From: Alkalihalobacillus sp. BA299
GTDB lineage: Bacteria > Bacillota > Bacilli > Bacillales > Bacillaceae_F
Reading direction: 5' to 3'
Length of the DNA stretch: 64,000 nt
NCBI RefSeq assembly: GCF_017745675.1
Contig: NZ_JAFLJM010000011.1
Location: 113,957-177,956 of the forward strand
The position numbers and the translations under genes are program-made. A model generated the notes under the pieces. It was not told where the DNA came from and did not search any database. It saw only the letters and a list, made by a program, of their open reading frames with translations. This document shows, one piece after another, positions 1 to 7,839 of this stretch. Within the stretch, counting starts at the first letter, position 1. Every line of letters begins with the position of its first letter.

Positions 1-1318
1 GGTGTGGGTGTATCATCGAAGCTAATTCATCAACGGTTCCTTCCAAGTGGATAAAGGCAGATGGTTCAGCAATCATTTCAGTTACATGAGGTCCAACCAT
101 TGTAACACCAAGGATTTCACCATATTTTGTATCAGCAATTAATTTAACAAAGCCTTCTTTTTCATCGGCTGCAAGCGCTTTTCCGTTTCCGGCAAGATCA
201 ACTTTAACAACCTTATAAGAATACCCTTGCTGTTTTGCCTCGTCTTCAGTTAATCCAACACTAGCAATTTCTGGACTTGTATAAATGCATCGCGGAACAA
301 CCTTGTAATTAATCGTTTCCTTCTCACCAGCTGCATTCGAAGCAGCTATAATCCCCTCTTGACTCGCTACATGAGCAAGCTGCCATCCACCAACAACATC
401 ACCCACTGCATAAATCGAAGGATGACTCGTTTTCATCTGATTATCTACTTTTACAAAAGGACCGTCCATTTGTAAGTTTAATTGACTGATAGATGATGTA
501 TTAGGCTTTCTACCAACTGATAACAAAATCGTAGTCGTTTCAAGAGATTCCTGCTTGCCATTACTAGTTTCTATTTGAACTGCTTGTTGATTTCCACGTT
601 GATCAACACCCGTCACTTTTGTCTTCGTTAATACACGAACACCCTTTTTCTTTAGAGCTTTCGTAAGCGCTTTAGAAGCTTCTGGATCCTCATTTGGAGT
701 AATTCGATCACCCATCTCGACAATCGTGACTGAAACATTAAGACTTGAGAAAATACATGCAAATTCAACGCCAATAATTCCTCCACCAATGATCACAATG
801 GATTCAGGGATTTCCTCTATATTAAAAATGGTATCGCTAGTATGGTAATTAGCGTGTTCCATCCCCGGTATAGGAGGGATAATAGGTGTTGAACCTGTTG
901 CAATAATAATCTTCTCCGCTGAGATTGTTTCTTGTTTTTCATTCATTTTTACGACGATATCTTGATCCGCCTGTACTTCTCCATAACCATTATAAACATC
1001 TATTTTTCCTTGTTTTAAAAGAAAAGCAATTCCTGTACGTAATTTTTGAATCACTTGATTTTTACGATCTAGCATCTTTGAGAAAGAAAAAGTAACTGGG
1101 CCCGTCTCAATGCCCCAACTCTTTGCTTTTTCAATATTTTCAATAATTTCTGAGTGTCTTAATAGCGTTTTTGATGGAATACAGCCACGGTTTAGACATG
1201 TACCACCTAGTTCTTGAGCTTCAATAAGAGCTACACTTTTACCAAGTTTAGCAGCCCTAATTGCAGCTACATAGCCGCCCGGACCGCCTCCTATAATAGC
1301 AACTTCGTATTTATTCAA
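1..1318 (-). CDS. acoL: dihydrolipoyl dehydrogenase (E3), 3' end outside window
   Basis: E3 flavoprotein that reoxidises the lipoyl groups of a 2-oxoacid or acetoin dehydrogenase complex with NAD+. Reading from a TTG start (1318-1316), the N-terminus is an FAD-binding Rossmann motif, IIGGGPGGYVAA. The redox-active disulfide follows as GGTCLNRGCIPSK. The frame is open to the window edge and the last visible residues, MIHPH, are the region of the catalytic His-Pro-His, so only about 20-25 residues are missing. TTG is the only sensible start: an in-frame TAG lies just upstream and a GGAG box sits 9 nt before it. It is the last visible gene of the E1alpha-E1beta-E2-E3 operon. The symbol follows the operon assignment; lpdA would be equally fair. 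Confidence 0.9.
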   Translation of the reverse strand, partial: MNKYEVAIIGGGPGGYVAAIRAAKLGKSVALIEAQELGGTCLNRGCIPSKTLLRHSEIIENIEKAKSWGIETGPVTFSFSKMLDRKNQVIQKLRTGIAFLLKQGKIDVYNGYGEVQADQDIVVKMNEKQETISAEKIIIATGSTPIIPPIPGMEHANYHTSDTIFNIEEIPESIVIIGGGIIGVEFACIFSSLNVSVTIVEMGDRITPNEDPEASKALTKALKKKGVRVLTKTKVTGVDQRGNQQAVQIETSNGKQESLETTTILLSVGRKPNTSSISQLNLQMDGPFVKVDNQMKTSHPSIYAVGDVVGGWQLAHVASQEGIIAASNAAGEKETINYKVVPRCIYTSPEIASVGLTEDEAKQQGYSYKVVKVDLAGNGKALAADEKEGFVKLIADTKYGEILGVTMVGPHVTEMIAEPSAFIHLEGTVDELASMIHPH

Positions 1319-1331
1319 TGATATCTACTCC

Positions 1332-2675
1332 TCAGATAAATAGTTCAAATGGTTGTTCAAGTACGGATTTCAAATCAGTTAAAAATGCTGCAGCTGGTGC
1401 ACCGTCAATAATGCGGTGATCAAAAGATAAGCTAACACTCATCATTGGACGAAGCTCAATGTTTCCGTTGACACCGACAGGCTTCTCATTAATTCGACCT
1501 ACACCCAATATAGCTGATTCTGGTTGATTGATAACTGGAGTAAAGCCATCGACAGCATACATTCCTAAATTACTAATCGTAAACGTACCACCTGACATCT
1601 CATCTGGTTTAAGCTTATTCTCTCTTGCAGCTTTCCCTAATGCTTTACAATCTGCTGTTAAAGTGGCTAGGCCTTTTTGGTCAGCATTTTTAACAACTGG
1701 AACTAGCAAGCCATTATCAACTGCAACAGCTAATCCAATATTTACAACATCATGGTAAACAATTTCGTCACCTTGTAACGAAGCATTAATATTTGGATGT
1801 TGCTTTAACATATAAGCAGTCGCCTTTAAAATAATTTCTGTATAGGATAAGCGATAGCCCGTTTTCTTTTCGATGTTACCAAGCAACTGTTTACGCATTT
1901 TTATAGCTTCTGACATATCTATTTCACTTGTCAGTGTGACGTGCGGTGCAGTCGTTTTGCTTTCGAGCATACGTTTTGCAACAATCTTACGAATGCCTTC
2001 CATTTTTATACGCTTTGGAGAAGCTGAAGGAATCTCGTTAGATACTTGCAGTGTATTCTCAACATCATTTCGATAAATCTTTCCGTTTGAACCAGTGCCA
2101 GAAACAGAAGTTAGTTCAACTCCTTCAGCCTGCGCTACCTTCTTAGCCAATGGGGTAGCATTTGGACCTTTATTTTCAATAAGGAACACCTTGACATCAC
2201 TCTTGTGAACACGACCATTTGGTCCCGATCCAGGTACTTGGACTAGCGAAATTCCTTTTTCCTTAGCCATTCTTCTTGCTGCTGGAGTTGCACGTACCTT
2301 TTCAAGATTATCCGATTCAGGTGAAGCTGCTTCGTTACTTTGCAATAACACAGCAGATGATTCAGGTTGACTATTTCCAGTTTCCTCACTAGCTTCAGCA
2401 CCTGATTCACCAGGGGGAGTTTCTGGGACACTTTCATTCTCATTTCCGATATAACCAATGACGTGGTTTACAGGTACCTCATCATCTTCACTAAAATAAC
2501 GTTTTATTAATGTTCCTTCCTCATATGCTTCTACTTCAATATTGATCTTATCTGTCATGATTTCAAACAATGGTTCTCCCACTTCTACGGTTTCGCCCTC
2601 ATCTTTAAACCATTGGAGTAAAGTTCCAACCTGCATTGTACTGCTTAGCTTGGGCATAAAGATTTCTTTTGCCAT
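1332..2675 (-). CDS. acoC: dihydrolipoamide acyltransferase (E2) with two subunit-binding domains
   Basis: Core acyltransferase of a 2-oxoacid/acetoin dehydrogenase complex. The 447 residues show an N-terminal lipoyl domain (about 1-78) with the lipoyl lysine in the motif MTDKINIE. After a Glu/Ser-rich linker come two peripheral subunit-binding domains (about 128-165 and 171-208), each with the ATPxAxxxA...G.G.xGxxxxxDV pattern. The C-terminal catalytic domain carries the DHRIIDG motif. E2 proteins of this type usually have one such binding domain, so the tandem pair makes this one about 50 residues longer than a typical AcoC. RBS AAGGAGG lies before ATG. It sits 14 bp after E1beta and 13 bp before E3. 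Acetoin is the favoured substrate because of the E1 sequences; a pyruvate or branched-chain complex is the alternative. Confidence 0.9.
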   Translation of the reverse strand: MAKEIFMPKLSSTMQVGTLLQWFKDEGETVEVGEPLFEIMTDKINIEVEAYEEGTLIKRYFSEDDEVPVNHVIGYIGNENESVPETPPGESGAEASEETGNSQPESSAVLLQSNEAASPESDNLEKVRATPAARRMAKEKGISLVQVPGSGPNGRVHKSDVKVFLIENKGPNATPLAKKVAQAEGVELTSVSGTGSNGKIYRNDVENTLQVSNEIPSASPKRIKMEGIRKIVAKRMLESKTTAPHVTLTSEIDMSEAIKMRKQLLGNIEKKTGYRLSYTEIILKATAYMLKQHPNINASLQGDEIVYHDVVNIGLAVAVDNGLLVPVVKNADQKGLATLTADCKALGKAARENKLKPDEMSGGTFTISNLGMYAVDGFTPVINQPESAILGVGRINEKPVGVNGNIELRPMMSVSLSFDHRIIDGAPAAAFLTDLKSVLEQPFELFI

Positions 2676-2689
2676 GTCCCTTTTCCTCC

Positions 2690-3676
2690 TTATACGCGGT
2701 TTAGTGTTTCTTTTACTGCTTTGATGATATCGTTAACTTGTGGAACAGCTGCTTTTTCTAATTCTGGGTTGTAAGGAATTGGCACAGATTTCCCACCGAG
2801 ACGTTTAATTGGCGCATCTAGATAATCAAACGCTTCACTTTCAGCAATCATACTTGCAATTTCTCCACCAAAACCACCACGCTTCACAGCCTCATGAACG
2901 ACTATTAGGCGACTTGTTTTTTTCACAGATTGAACAATGGTTTCCACATCTAGTGGCACGAGCGTTCTTGGATCAATAACTTCTACACTAATTCCTTCTT
3001 TTTCAAGCTCAGCTGCTGCTTCGAGTGCTTTATGAACCATAATTGCTGTAGCTACAATTGTCACCTCTGTACCTTCACGTTTTACATCCGCTTTGCCTAA
3101 CGGGATTGTATATTGTTCTTCAGGGACATCTGATTTTGTTCGGTAGCATAACTTATGTTCATAAAAAATTACAGGGTTATCATCGTCAATTGCTGCTTTT
3201 AATAAGCCTTTAGCATCGTATGCAGTTGATGGTTGAACGACCTTAAGACCTGGGATATGTGCCATCCAAGCTTCTAGACTTTGTGAGTGCTGAGCTGCAG
3301 CTCCTGTTCCAGATCCAGCTGGCGTACGTAACACCATTGGAACTTTCCCTTTTCCTCCATACATATAACGTAGCTTGGCAGCCTGGTTTACCATGTTATC
3401 CATCGCAATCGTAATAAAATCAGAAAACTGGAGTTCTAAAATCGGTCTCATGCCAGTTAGGGCCGAACCAACTGCCGTTCCAGAAATAGCCGCTTCAGAA
3501 ATAGGTGTGTTCCTTATACGTTCCGGACCAAACTCCTCAATCATTCCTCGTGTTACTCCAAAAGCTCCACCGTATACACCAATATCTTCACCTAAAATAA
3601 ATACATCTTCATTTTTTCTCATTTCTTGACTCATAGCTTCTCTTACGGCTTCCAAATATGTGATTTCTCTCATCAT
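2690..3676 (-). CDS. acoB: acetoin/2-oxoacid dehydrogenase E1 component beta subunit
   Basis: Beta subunit of the ThDP-dependent E1 decarboxylating component. The 328 residues show the transketolase pyrimidine-binding domain ([31 protein letters not shown]) and the C-terminal transketolase domain with [11 protein letters not shown] and [14 protein letters not shown]. The [21 protein letters not shown] segment is typical of the family. Length matches AcoB/PdhB. RBS GGAGG lies 7 nt before the first of two adjacent ATG codons; either could start. It follows E1alpha by 25 bp and precedes E2 by 14 bp, so translation of the complex is coordinated. The substrate assignment to acetoin is by resemblance to AcoB and is not certain. 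Confidence 0.88.
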   Translation of the reverse strand: MMREITYLEAVREAMSQEMRKNEDVFILGEDIGVYGGAFGVTRGMIEEFGPERIRNTPISEAAISGTAVGSALTGMRPILELQFSDFITIAMDNMVNQAAKLRYMYGGKGKVPMVLRTPAGSGTGAAAQHSQSLEAWMAHIPGLKVVQPSTAYDAKGLLKAAIDDDNPVIFYEHKLCYRTKSDVPEEQYTIPLGKADVKREGTEVTIVATAIMVHKALEAAAELEKEGISVEVIDPRTLVPLDVETIVQSVKKTSRLIVVHEAVKRGGFGGEIASMIAESEAFDYLDAPIKRLGGKSVPIPYNPELEKAAVPQVNDIIKAVKETLNRV

Positions 3677-3701
3677 TCGTTCTCCTCCTACCCCTATGAT
3701 T

Positions 3702-4685
3702 TTATGCGTATATGTCTTCCATTAAAGTATCTAGTGATGGCTCTGGACTATTTTTAGCAAATTCAACAGAGTCTTCAACTTCTTTTTTAGCCTCTTCCCG
3801 TAAACGTTCAGCATCCTCTTCTGTAAAAATGCTTGCGTCAATCATTACATCGCGTAAACGTGCAATAGGATCTTTTTCTCTCCACTCTTTTTCTTCTTCA
3901 CGAGTTCGATATTTTTTAGCATCACTTTTAGAGTGACCTTTCCAACGATACGTTTTTGCCTCAATAATGGATGGCCCCTCTCCTTTACGAGCATGTTCAA
4001 CGGCCTCATTCACGCCATTCATTACATCAAAAATATCATTTCCATCAACTACTTTTCCAGGAATTCCGTAGCCTTGTGCTCGATCTGCAATATTTTCAAT
4101 GTTTACCATATCTTTAACTGGTCCTGACATTCCATATTGGTTGTTTTCACAAATAAAGACGACAGGTAACTTCCATATCGAAGCAAGATTTATTGCTTCA
4201 TGAAAACTTCCTTCATTTGAAGCACCATCTCCAAAGAAACAAAGAACAACGTATCCTTCATTTTTCATTTTCGATGTCAAAGCAGCACCAGTAGCAATTG
4301 AAAAGCCTCCACCTACAATTCCATTTGCACCTAAGTTCCCTTTTTCAACATCCGCAATGTGCATTGAACCGCCCTTACCTTTACAATAACCTGTTGTACG
4401 ACCAAATAGCTCTGCCATCATCTTATTTACATCTGCACCTTTAGCAATACAATGCCCGTGACCACGGTGGGTACTCGTAATTTTGTCACGATCCTCTAAA
4501 ACTGCGATAGATCCAGCAGCCGATGCTTCCTGTCCAACAGCTAAGTGAGTAGTTCCATGAATCATCCCTTTTGCAAAAAATTCATCGACCTTTTCCTCAA
4601 AATATCTTATTAACCACATTTGCTTATATAAATTCACCAATTTCGCTTCTGACACTTGCGCTGGAAGTTTAACAGTTTTTAACAT
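3702..4685 (-). CDS. acoA: acetoin/2-oxoacid dehydrogenase E1 component alpha subunit
   Basis: Alpha subunit of E1, which binds ThDP and carries out the first cleavage or decarboxylation step. The 327 residues include the substrate/ThDP region [14 protein letters not shown], the [21 protein letters not shown] signature and the ThDP-Mg motif that starts at [13 protein letters not shown] and ends at [10 protein letters not shown]. The [12 protein letters not shown] stretch and [18 protein letters not shown] resemble AcoA more than pyruvate dehydrogenase alpha, which favours acetoin as substrate. RBS AGGAGG lies 8 nt before ATG. It is the first gene of the operon, and a candidate cre box lies upstream. 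No AcoR-type activator gene is visible in the window. Confidence 0.88.
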   Translation of the reverse strand: MLKTVKLPAQVSEAKLVNLYKQMWLIRYFEEKVDEFFAKGMIHGTTHLAVGQEASAAGSIAVLEDRDKITSTHRGHGHCIAKGADVNKMMAELFGRTTGYCKGKGGSMHIADVEKGNLGANGIVGGGFSIATGAALTSKMKNEGYVVLCFFGDGASNEGSFHEAINLASIWKLPVVFICENNQYGMSGPVKDMVNIENIADRAQGYGIPGKVVDGNDIFDVMNGVNEAVEHARKGEGPSIIEAKTYRWKGHSKSDAKKYRTREEEKEWREKDPIARLRDVMIDASIFTEEDAERLREEAKKEVEDSVEFAKNSPEPSLDTLMEDIYA

Positions 4686-4749
4686 ATGAATTCCTCCTTT
4701 TGTTTTTACAAATGTTCGTATGTGTTACATTTGTAATAATCATAAGTTG

Positions 4750-4763
4750 TTAAAGCGTTTTCG
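4750..4763 (-). promoter_or_regulatory. candidate catabolite-responsive element (cre) upstream of acoA
   Basis: On the minus strand the sequence CGAAAACGCTTTAA matches the CcpA-binding consensus TGNAARCGNWWWCA at about 12 of 14 positions and lies about 65-80 bp upstream of the acoA start. Acetoin operons of bacilli are known to be catabolite repressed, which agrees with the position. This is a motif match only. Confidence 0.4.
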
Positions 4764-4910
4764 TCAAGAGATAAGTGCAATTTTTTTTAATTCATTAATC
4801 TTGAGTTAGTTTAGAAATTTGTTTTTAAATAGTTTTGTTTACTTGTTTTAACCATCTTTTGAAGTTATTTATTTTTACCATTTGATTTCACCGCTTACAC
4901 TTGTTAATAA

Positions 4911-5033
4911 GAAAAGCGGAAGGTGTCTGCTTATCGGCGACAAGCGCTGGAGGGCCAGCAATTAGTGTCCTGACTTTTGGATACGTTTGATGGACCGAAG
5001 CGACCTCGAGCCGATGACACCTGCAGCTAGACA
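4911..5033. repeat. type A intergenic repeat, copy 1
   Basis: A 123-bp unit that begins GAAAAGCGGAAGGTGTC and ends GACACCTGCAGCTAGACA. GGTGTC and ATCGGC near the left end are the inverse complement of GCCGATGACACC at the right end, so the element can fold into a long hairpin. The same unit recurs at 5185, 7598 and 7722. Open frames through it are artefacts of the repeat. Confidence 0.9.
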
Positions 5034-5034
5034 T

Positions 5035-5183
5035 GAAAAGCGGAAGTGTCCGTTTAGTGGCGTATGGACTGGAGCCCTCCCGTATGAGATAAAGGAAACA
5101 CGGTGAAGCGCTAGCGATCCGATGTTGACTTATCGTAAGGAGGAGAGCGAAGTCCACTAGACGCTGGACGCTGCAGCTAGACA
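5035..5183. repeat. type B intergenic repeat, copy 1
   Basis: A 149-bp unit that shares its left end (GAAAAGCGGAAG) and right end (CTGCAGCTAGACA) with type A but has a different core, GTGTCCGTTTAGTGGCGTAT and onward. Its end segments are also mutually complementary (TAGTGG and CCACTA, GTCC and GGAC). It directly follows copy A1, separated by one T, so the units form an A-B-A-B tandem. Confidence 0.88.
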
Positions 5184-5184
5184 T

Positions 5185-5307
5185 GAAAAGCGGAAGGTGT
5201 CTGCTTATCGGCGACAAGCACTGGAGGGCCAGCAATTAGTGTCCTGACTTTTGGATACGTTTGATGGACCGAAGCGACCTCGAGCCGATGACACCTGCAG
5301 CTAGACA
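5185..5307. repeat. type A intergenic repeat, copy 2
   Basis: A near-identical 123-bp copy of the type A unit. The only clear differences from copy 1 are single bases, for example ACAAGCAC in place of ACAAGCGC. It directly follows copy B1 with one spacer base. Confidence 0.9.
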
Positions 5308-5308
5308 T

Positions 5309-5456
5309 GAAAAGCGGAAGTGTCCGTTTACCGACGTATGGACTGGACTGAGCCGCAGGAGATATAGGAAACACAATGAACGGTAGTGAATTGATGTTGA
5401 CTTATCGTACGGCGGTGAGGGCAGTCTCGCTAGTCGGTGGACGCTGCAGCTAGACA
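5309..5456. repeat. type B intergenic repeat, copy 2
   Basis: A diverged type B unit of 148 bp with the same ends as copy B1. Its core differs at many positions (CCGACGTATGGACTGGACTGAG) while the inward-facing complementary arms are kept, which suggests that structure is conserved rather than sequence. Confidence 0.85.
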
Positions 5457-5465
5457 TTAAAAAAA

Positions 5466-5508
5466 TCTCCTTAGCTTTCACAGTAAAATACTGTCAAAAC
5501 TAAGGAGA
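5466..5508 (-). terminator. rho-independent terminator of the 5522-5860 gene
   Basis: TCTCCTTAG and CTAAGGAGA form a perfect 9-bp stem with an inner CAGTA/TACTG helix. A run of seven A on the plus strand to the left gives the U-tract for minus-strand transcription. It lies 14 bp beyond the stop codon. Confidence 0.85.
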
Positions 5509-5521
5509 CCCTAGTTACTTG

Positions 5522-5860
5522 TTATCTATTTTTTCGTTTATAACCTTTAATAATTTTTCGAGAGACATTAATATCCTTTAAAATTCGGTAAGGTTTACTT
5601 ACTACACGTATAGGGAGTGAAAACAAGAAATTCGATAAATCTTCACGATACTCCTTTGTAATCCTCGAAGGCTTTGTTGAAATCCGCTCATATATTTCCT
5701 TGTAGAATTCTTTACTTACGTCAATATCAAACTCCACAGCATTTTGACACTCTAGACATTTAACGCTTGCAATCCTATCATTCACATACGTTATATTGTG
5801 CTCAATTTCTTCTTTACAACGAATACAAAATAAGTCTGCTTCCATTTGTTTTACTTTCAT
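5522..5860 (-). CDS. small zinc-ribbon-like protein of unknown function
   Basis: A 112-residue hydrophilic protein with two CxxC pairs (CIRC and CLEC, about residues 12-36) spaced like a zinc ribbon, followed by a basic C-terminal half ending in KIIKGYKRKNR. No further domain is recognised. The start at ATG 5860 is preferred over an upstream GTG because GGGGTG lies 6 nt before it. It is monocistronic with its own terminator. Similar small uncharacterised proteins occur in bacilli, but a function cannot be given. Confidence 0.75.
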   Translation of the reverse strand: MKVKQMEADLFCIRCKEEIEHNITYVNDRIASVKCLECQNAVEFDIDVSKEFYKEIYERISTKPSRITKEYREDLSNFLFSLPIRVVSKPYRILKDINVSRKIIKGYKRKNR

Positions 5861-6066
5861 ATAAAACACCCCGTATGATGAATTTCAAGTACTTAAACCA
5901 ATAACATTGAGTCGGAGTACATTGCATCTCTAGTATATCGTATCATATCAAGGAAATCTTTTTTATTCAACTTTCAAAATGAAATACAATTGAACCTTGT
6001 GGTTTAGAAAACAACGTTTTTGATAATCCAGTTAAAATATTCTTAAATTTCTAGCTACCCCATACC

Positions 6067-6171
6067 CTATTTAGTAGTTTCGAAGTCATCAGCTATGTAA
6101 CCATCTTTTTCTCGTTTTGCAATTAAATGTTCTTTTAGTTTTTTTAAAGAAATGGAATGCCCAAAGGACAT
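6067..6171 (-). CDS. possible 34-residue small protein
   Basis: A short frame begins ATG (6171) just downstream of the stop of the 6182-6580 gene and ends TAG at 6067. It encodes a basic N-terminal half (MSFGHSISLKKLKEHLIAKR) and an acidic tail. No strong ribosome binding site precedes it, only GTGG. It may be a real small protein, or the remnant of a larger one whose 5' part was lost, since the same frame stays open for a few codons upstream. No family recognised. Confidence 0.3.
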   Translation of the reverse strand: MSFGHSISLKKLKEHLIAKREKDGYIADDFETTK

Positions 6172-6181
6172 ACCACGTCTT

Positions 6182-6580
6182 TTAAACAATTTTAAATTTA
6201 AGTAGTCCTTCTAAAGTTCCTTCTTGAGCTAAATCTTGAATTTTTATTGCCTCTTCAGTTAATGAAGTGGATAGCACGCGAAATTCATATAAACCTTCTT
6301 CAAGTCCAACTTCATTAAATGTGTTAATATGCATATCATTTGATGCTTGTTTTTCGTCTTGTTCAACTCTAACTTTTCTTAGTAGCTTTTGTTTGCCGTC
6401 CCCAGAAATTAGGACTAAATGTAAATCACGTTCTATTTTGTCAAGAGCTGAAATAAACATAACTAGACTAAATGTGACTCCCTTCTCTTCTTTTTTAAAA
6501 TGATTATGTATACCTTTTAGTGAACCAGTACTTTTGTCAGCCTCGTGACAGAGAACGAGATTAATATTAAGTTTATTCAT
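6182..6580 (-). CDS. hypothetical protein, DUF6941-like
   Basis: A protein of about 132 residues starting MNKLNINLVLCHEADK. The pattern of an N-terminal NLVLCHEAD strand, a LKGIHNHF segment and a mid-domain GLEEGLYEFRVL resembles a beta-sandwich family of small uncharacterised bacterial proteins (DUF6941-like); that assignment is from memory of the pattern and is tentative. Three candidate ATG codons exist. The last (6580) is chosen because AGAGG is placed 6 nt upstream of it, while the first would put the Shine-Dalgarno inside the coding region. The gene is isolated and no function can be inferred. Confidence 0.65.
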   Translation of the reverse strand: MNKLNINLVLCHEADKSTGSLKGIHNHFKKEEKGVTFSLVMFISALDKIERDLHLVLISGDGKQKLLRKVRVEQDEKQASNDMHINTFNEVGLEEGLYEFRVLSTSLTEEAIKIQDLAQEGTLEGLLKFKIV

Positions 6581-6662
6581 CATACACCTCTTCAATTCAT
6601 AGGATATTCTCTAAATATACACAACTTTATTCAACTTTTGAAGCTTCTGATGAAAATGGAAA

Positions 6663-6702
6663 AGCTATTTCAATAGAGCATGTCCACTCTAATGAAATAG
6701 CT
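6663..6702 (-). terminator. terminator downstream of the yozQ-like gene
   Basis: AGCTATTTCAATAGAG and CTCTAATGAAATAGCT form a 16-bp stem with one mismatch. On the minus strand it is followed by TTTTCCATTTTC. It lies 40 bp beyond the stop at 6742. Confidence 0.7.
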
Positions 6703-6741
6703 AAAATGGTTAGTTGTTTATTCCATTTCTTAACTATCCAA

Positions 6742-6987
6742 TTATTCGTTTTCCAAATCCTCCATTTCCTTAAACCCTTCTTCTGCTTTTCCAAGATCAG
6801 CATTATTTCGAGTTTCCTCGATCTGACCATCAATGGTCCCTTCTACATAAGAATCACTCACTTGTTCATGAACAAAAGCTAACCCTTTTTCCGTTTCATT
6901 TGAGCTTTTGTAATCTGATGGATCATACGAATTTTCAGCAACATCTTTACTATGTTCCATTGATGGTTTGTTATTGTGTTTATTCAT
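6742..6987 (-). CDS. yozQ: YozQ-like protein (DUF4025 family)
   Basis: An 81-residue, highly hydrophilic acidic protein. The central block YDPSDYKSSNETEKGLAFVH, followed by EQVSDSYVEGTIDG, matches the conserved core of the small YozQ/DUF4025 proteins of Bacillus. No membrane segment or signal is present. Start ATG 6987 is preferred because GGGAGG lies 7 nt before it; the longer frame would place that ribosome binding site in coding sequence. Function is unknown. The family is confined to spore-forming bacilli as far as is known. Confidence 0.7.
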   Translation of the reverse strand: MNKHNNKPSMEHSKDVAENSYDPSDYKSSNETEKGLAFVHEQVSDSYVEGTIDGQIEETRNNADLGKAEEGFKEMEDLENE

Positions 6988-7074
6988 TTTAAAACCTCCC
7001 TTCATTAGCTATAGTTTGCCTTTAGTGAAAAATAATATGATTACTTACTTTGTCATGAAGTTAGGATGAAATAC

Positions 7075-7145
7075 AAAAAAGGATGACCTAAATGTTAGAC
7101 ACCACATGAAATACGTGGTGTACAATACATTGAAAAGTCATCCTC
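7075..7145 (-). terminator. terminator of the YjcZ-type gene
   Basis: GGATGAC and GTCATCC form the outer stem and ACACCAC/GTGGTGT the inner stem. Six A on the plus strand at the left side give a U-tract for minus-strand transcripts. Confidence 0.75.
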
Positions 7146-7161
7146 ATTAAGTGGCCACTAA

Positions 7162-7260
7162 TTAATACCCGTAACCAGTGTATGAAGCTCCGATAATGAT
7201 TAATAGGATAAATAATACAACGATTAACGCAAAACCACCAGTGTACCCGTACCCAGACAT
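7162..7260 (-). CDS. YjcZ-family tiny sporulation membrane protein
   Basis: A 32-residue protein, [20 protein letters not shown] and onward, ending GASYTGYGY. It has a Gly/Tyr-rich N-terminus, one transmembrane helix (about residues 10-25) and a Tyr/Gly tail. This is the pattern of the tiny YjcZ/tiny-TM bacillus family found in sporulating bacilli. RBS AAAGGAG lies 8 nt before ATG. It is below usual ORF cut-offs. Function in sporulation is known only by family association. Confidence 0.85.
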   Translation of the reverse strand: MSGYGYTGGFALIVVLFILLIIIGASYTGYGY

Positions 7261-7340
7261 CCCGCTCACTCCTTTAAATAATTTTCACTCTTACAACCAT
7301 ACTGTATGCAGATAAGTTAATTTTGTTTAGGCTAAAAAAC

Positions 7341-7499
7341 TTACTTTTTCTTTCTTGTAGCTTTAGGTTGTTCTTTTTGTTCTGGTTGGACCTCTGGCTT
7401 TCTAGGTCTACCAAATAAAATAATATCCCACGGATCATACTGTTCCATTTCTTCCTTTGGCTGTTCAGCACCCGTGCTATTTTGTTTTTTATCTTCCAC
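7341..7499 (-). CDS. small basic/acidic protein of unknown function
   Basis: A 52-residue frame from GTG (7499) to TAA (7341): VEDKKQNSTGAEQPKEEMEQ, then YDPWDIILFGRPRKP, then a Lys/Gln-rich tail ending KKK. The start is preceded by GAGGAGG at 7 nt, one of the strongest Shine-Dalgarno sequences in this part of the window. A longer frame overlaps it on the same strand (7274-7519), but its composition is less protein-like and it has no ribosome binding site, so this frame is preferred. The YDPWDIILFGRP core is the only ordered-looking segment. No family recognised. Confidence 0.55.
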   Translation of the reverse strand: MEDKKQNSTGAEQPKEEMEQYDPWDIILFGRPRKPEVQPEQKEQPKATRKKK

Positions 7500-7597
7500 C
7501 TCAAGCCCTCCTCAAACATTAATCAGTCTCATGATATTCGTTTTTTCTGATTTGGTTTGGGCTATACGCTTATTTTTTCTCTTTAGGCGTGTACTAA

Positions 7598-7720
7598 GAA
7601 AAGCGGAAGGTGTCTGCTTATCGGCGACAAGCGCTGGAGGGCCAGCAATTAGTGTCCTGACTTTTGGACACGTTTGATGGACCGAAGCGACCTCGAGCCG
7701 ATGACACCTACAGCTAGACA
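7598..7720. repeat. type A intergenic repeat, copy 3
   Basis: A 123-bp unit nearly identical to the copies at 4911 and 5185, with GGACACG in place of GGATACG and CCTACAGC in place of CCTGCAGC. Confidence 0.9.
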
Positions 7721-7721
7721 A

Positions 7722-7839
7722 GAAAAGCGGAAGGTGTCTGTTTATCGGCGACAAGCGCTGGAGGGCCAGCAATTAGTGTCTTGACTTTTAGACACGTTTG
7801 ATGGACCGAAGCGACCTCGAGCCGATGACACCTGCAGCT
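7722..7839. repeat. type A intergenic repeat, copy 4, overlapping a tetR 3' end
   Basis: A type A unit that directly follows copy 3. It loses similarity after GCAGCT, where the coding sequence of the TetR gene begins on the minus strand. Its reverse complement is in frame with that gene and supplies its last codons. Confidence 0.88.

Noticed and set aside
4888..5481. Open frames of 115, 65 and 81 codons on the minus strand, and 7512-7772
   Set aside because: They are translations of the type A and type B repeats, share identical segments with each other and lack ribosome binding sites.
7274..7519. An 81-codon minus-strand frame
   Set aside because: It overlaps in another frame the 52-residue gene at 7341-7499, which has a strong GAGGAGG site and a more protein-like composition.
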